Positions 62,632-64,000 of a stretch of 64,000 nucleotides of DNA are shown in pieces (position 1 is the stretch's first letter; each line of letters begins with the position of its first letter). This stretch comes from Planctomycetaceae bacterium (GTDB lineage Bacteria > Planctomycetota > Planctomycetia > Planctomycetales > Planctomycetaceae). The position numbers were made by a program, and so were the translations under genes. The stretch spans positions 372,001 through 436,000 of the forward strand of contig JAWKUA010000002.1 in NCBI GenBank assembly GCA_041398785.1. The letters run 5' to 3'. Under the pieces are notes generated by a model that did no database searches, was not told where the DNA came from, and saw only the letters and a program-made list of their open reading frames with translations.

Positions 62632-63954
62632 ATGAGTCTGTTCGCCGCAACTGAAGAACAAAATCGTCAAAGTGCGCGCCCCCTGGCGGCACGGATGAGG
62701 CCACAGACGCTGGACGAATTCGTCGGCCAGCGCCACATGCTGGAATCCGGCCGGCTGCTGCGAAGAATGCTGGACGCCGACCGGCTGGGATCACTGATTT
62801 TCTTTGGTCCGCCCGGTACCGGAAAAACGTCGCTGGCTGAGCTGATCGCCAAACACACGCGACGCCGCTTTCGCCGACTGAACGCCACCATGGCCGGCGT
62901 TAAGGAAGTTCGCGAAATCCTGAGCGAAGCCGAACGCGAGCTATCCGTAAACGGCAGGCAGTCTGTGGTTTTCATCGACGAACTGCATCGGTTCAGCCGT
63001 TCTCAACAGGACATCCTGCTGCCTGACGTCGAAAGCGGCACGATCTCGCTGATCGGAGCAACCACGGCAAACCCGTTTTTCTCGCTGGTGGCGCCGCTGC
63101 TCAGCCGAAGCCAGATCTTCGAATTTCAGGAACTCCGGAAGGAAGATCTGCTGGATCTGATGGAACGGGCACTCCGCAATACGGAGCGGGGACTGGGATC
63201 TCTGAACGTCACGGTTTCCGACGACGCCATGCAGTTCATCGCGGAACTCAGCGACGGCGACGCCCGGCGGGCACTTTCAGCTCTGGAAATCGCTGTGCTG
63301 TCGGTTGCAGAAACCACAAGACACGTCGACACCGACGTCGCTCGCGAATCCATGCAGAAACGAGTCGTACGATTTGATCCCACCGGAGACGATCACTACG
63401 ACGTGGCCAGTGCGTTCATCAAGAGCATCCGCGGCAGCGATCCCCAGGCAGCGCTTTACTGGCTGGCTCGCCAACTGGAATCCGGCGAAGACCCGCGGTT
63501 CATCGGTCGCCGGCTGGTAATTGCGGCGTCGGAAGATATCGGAAACGCCGACCCGCAGGCGCTGCTGATTGCGACCGCCGCTTTTCGCGCGACGGAAACC
63601 ATTGGAATGCCTGAGTGCCGGATCAATCTTTCTCAGGCAACGACGTATCTGGCATGTGCTCCGAAATCAAACGCGGCCTACACCGCCATCGATGCGGCCC
63701 TGGAAGATGTCCGCAATCACAGCATTCTGCCGGTGCCAATGCATCTCCGCGACGGACATTACCAGGGTTCCGCCAGACTCGGCCACGGCCAGGGGTATCA
63801 GTATCCTCACAACGAAGCGGATGGCTGGATCGCGCAGGACTATCTTGGCGTCGAAAAGGAATACTACGTGCCCACGGACCGCGGACACGAAGCGGTCTTC
63901 CGCAAAAGGCTGGACGAATTGAAGCAGCGCCGCGAACAGCACGGATCGACGTAA
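62632..63954 (+). CDS. rarA: Replication-associated recombination protein A (RarA/MgsA AAA ATPase)
   Basis: The ATG at 62632 gives 440 residues, the usual length. RarA acts at stalled replication forks. Motifs: RPQTLDEFVGQRHMLESGRL, Walker A FFGPPGTGKTSLAELIAKHT, Walker B SVVFIDELHRFSRSQQ, sensor TTANPFFSL, and the C-terminal tetramerisation domain (GYQYPHNEADGWIAQDYL). An upstream in-frame ATG adds 16 residues without conservation. Confidence 0.96.
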   Translation: MSLFAATEEQNRQSARPLAARMRPQTLDEFVGQRHMLESGRLLRRMLDADRLGSLIFFGPPGTGKTSLAELIAKHTRRRFRRLNATMAGVKEVREILSEAERELSVNGRQSVVFIDELHRFSRSQQDILLPDVESGTISLIGATTANPFFSLVAPLLSRSQIFEFQELRKEDLLDLMERALRNTERGLGSLNVTVSDDAMQFIAELSDGDARRALSALEIAVLSVAETTRHVDTDVARESMQKRVVRFDPTGDDHYDVASAFIKSIRGSDPQAALYWLARQLESGEDPRFIGRRLVIAASEDIGNADPQALLIATAAFRATETIGMPECRINLSQATTYLACAPKSNAAYTAIDAALEDVRNHSILPVPMHLRDGHYQGSARLGHGQGYQYPHNEADGWIAQDYLGVEKEYYVPTDRGHEAVFRKRLDELKQRREQHGST

Positions 63955-64000
63955 CGCCAATCTGCTGCCATCCGGTAGCGCCGATGGAAGTGCACAGCGG

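Overview
The window is a 64-kb, GC-rich chromosomal segment of a planctomycete, most likely Planctomycetaceae-like. The evidence is the gene content: DUF1553, DUF1501 and DUF1800 proteins, a PVC-type CxxCH heme-binding dehydrogenase, a Gfo/Idh/MocA oxidoreductase with a twin-arginine leader, a neutral ceramidase-like secreted protein, HDOD, FHA and STAS signalling proteins, and many palindromic intergenic repeats. The genus cannot be fixed from sequence alone. Most genes are ordinary housekeeping or catabolic genes. There is no rRNA operon, prophage, transposase or CRISPR-Cas locus. One tRNA (Gln, anticodon CTG) is present.

Layout. 1-5.2 kb: end of a DUF1553 gene, a DUF1501 gene, a lipoprotein and kdsA. 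5.2-6.9 kb: a small membrane protein, then a decayed stretch with a frameshifted remnant and a relic of the purB 3' end. 6.9-12 kb (minus strand): a truncated tail-specific protease, an in-frame CYTH-PurB fusion and a multiply frameshifted glyS. 12.3-21 kb: heme-binding dehydrogenase, nucleoside transporter, purQ, ceramidase-like protein and fxsA. 21-31 kb: S9 peptidase, a large coiled-coil protein, a DapA-family lyase, an SLC13 transporter, an oxidoreductase and a lipoprotein. 31.8-42 kb: trpG/pabA, STAS protein, tRNA-Gln, rhomboid, scpA, glgC and the tightly coupled minus-strand set dinB-aroA-rsmB-methyltransferase, then nusB. 42.2-44.7 kb: an island of three toxin-antitoxin modules (RelE-like, HicAB, ParE/RelE-like), two of them carrying frame damage. 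44.7-57.3 kb: ribH, rho, coaE, a phosphohexomutase, a DUF2167 operon, an HDOD-sthA pair, a methyltransferase and a second HDOD gene. 57.6-64 kb: a small protein, a DUF1800/DUF1501 pair, a HAD phosphatase, an acidic FHA protein and rarA.

How the parts work together. Several minus-strand genes are translationally coupled by ATGA, GTGA or TGATG overlaps (kdsA/lipoprotein, dinB/aroA/rsmB, HDOD/sthA, hicB/hicA). fxsA and the S9 peptidase are coupled on the plus strand. DUF1800/DUF1501 and DUF1553/DUF1501 are the usual planctomycete secreted pairs.

The most unusual signal is a set of palindromic DNA elements lying in frame inside or between coding domains: an 81-bp inverted-repeat element inside aroA, a two-hairpin element inside rsmB, and a related hairpin in the linker joining CYTH to PurB. 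They resemble in concept the protein-coding palindromic elements of Rickettsia. Intergenic repeats (27-bp palindromes at about 44-bp spacing, 17-bp tandem units that supply a stop codon, and elements with GTTTAACC ends) suggest this genome is heavily shaped by small palindromic repeats. Single-base indels in glyS, hicB and a relE-like toxin need checking, because they could be biological decay or assembly error.
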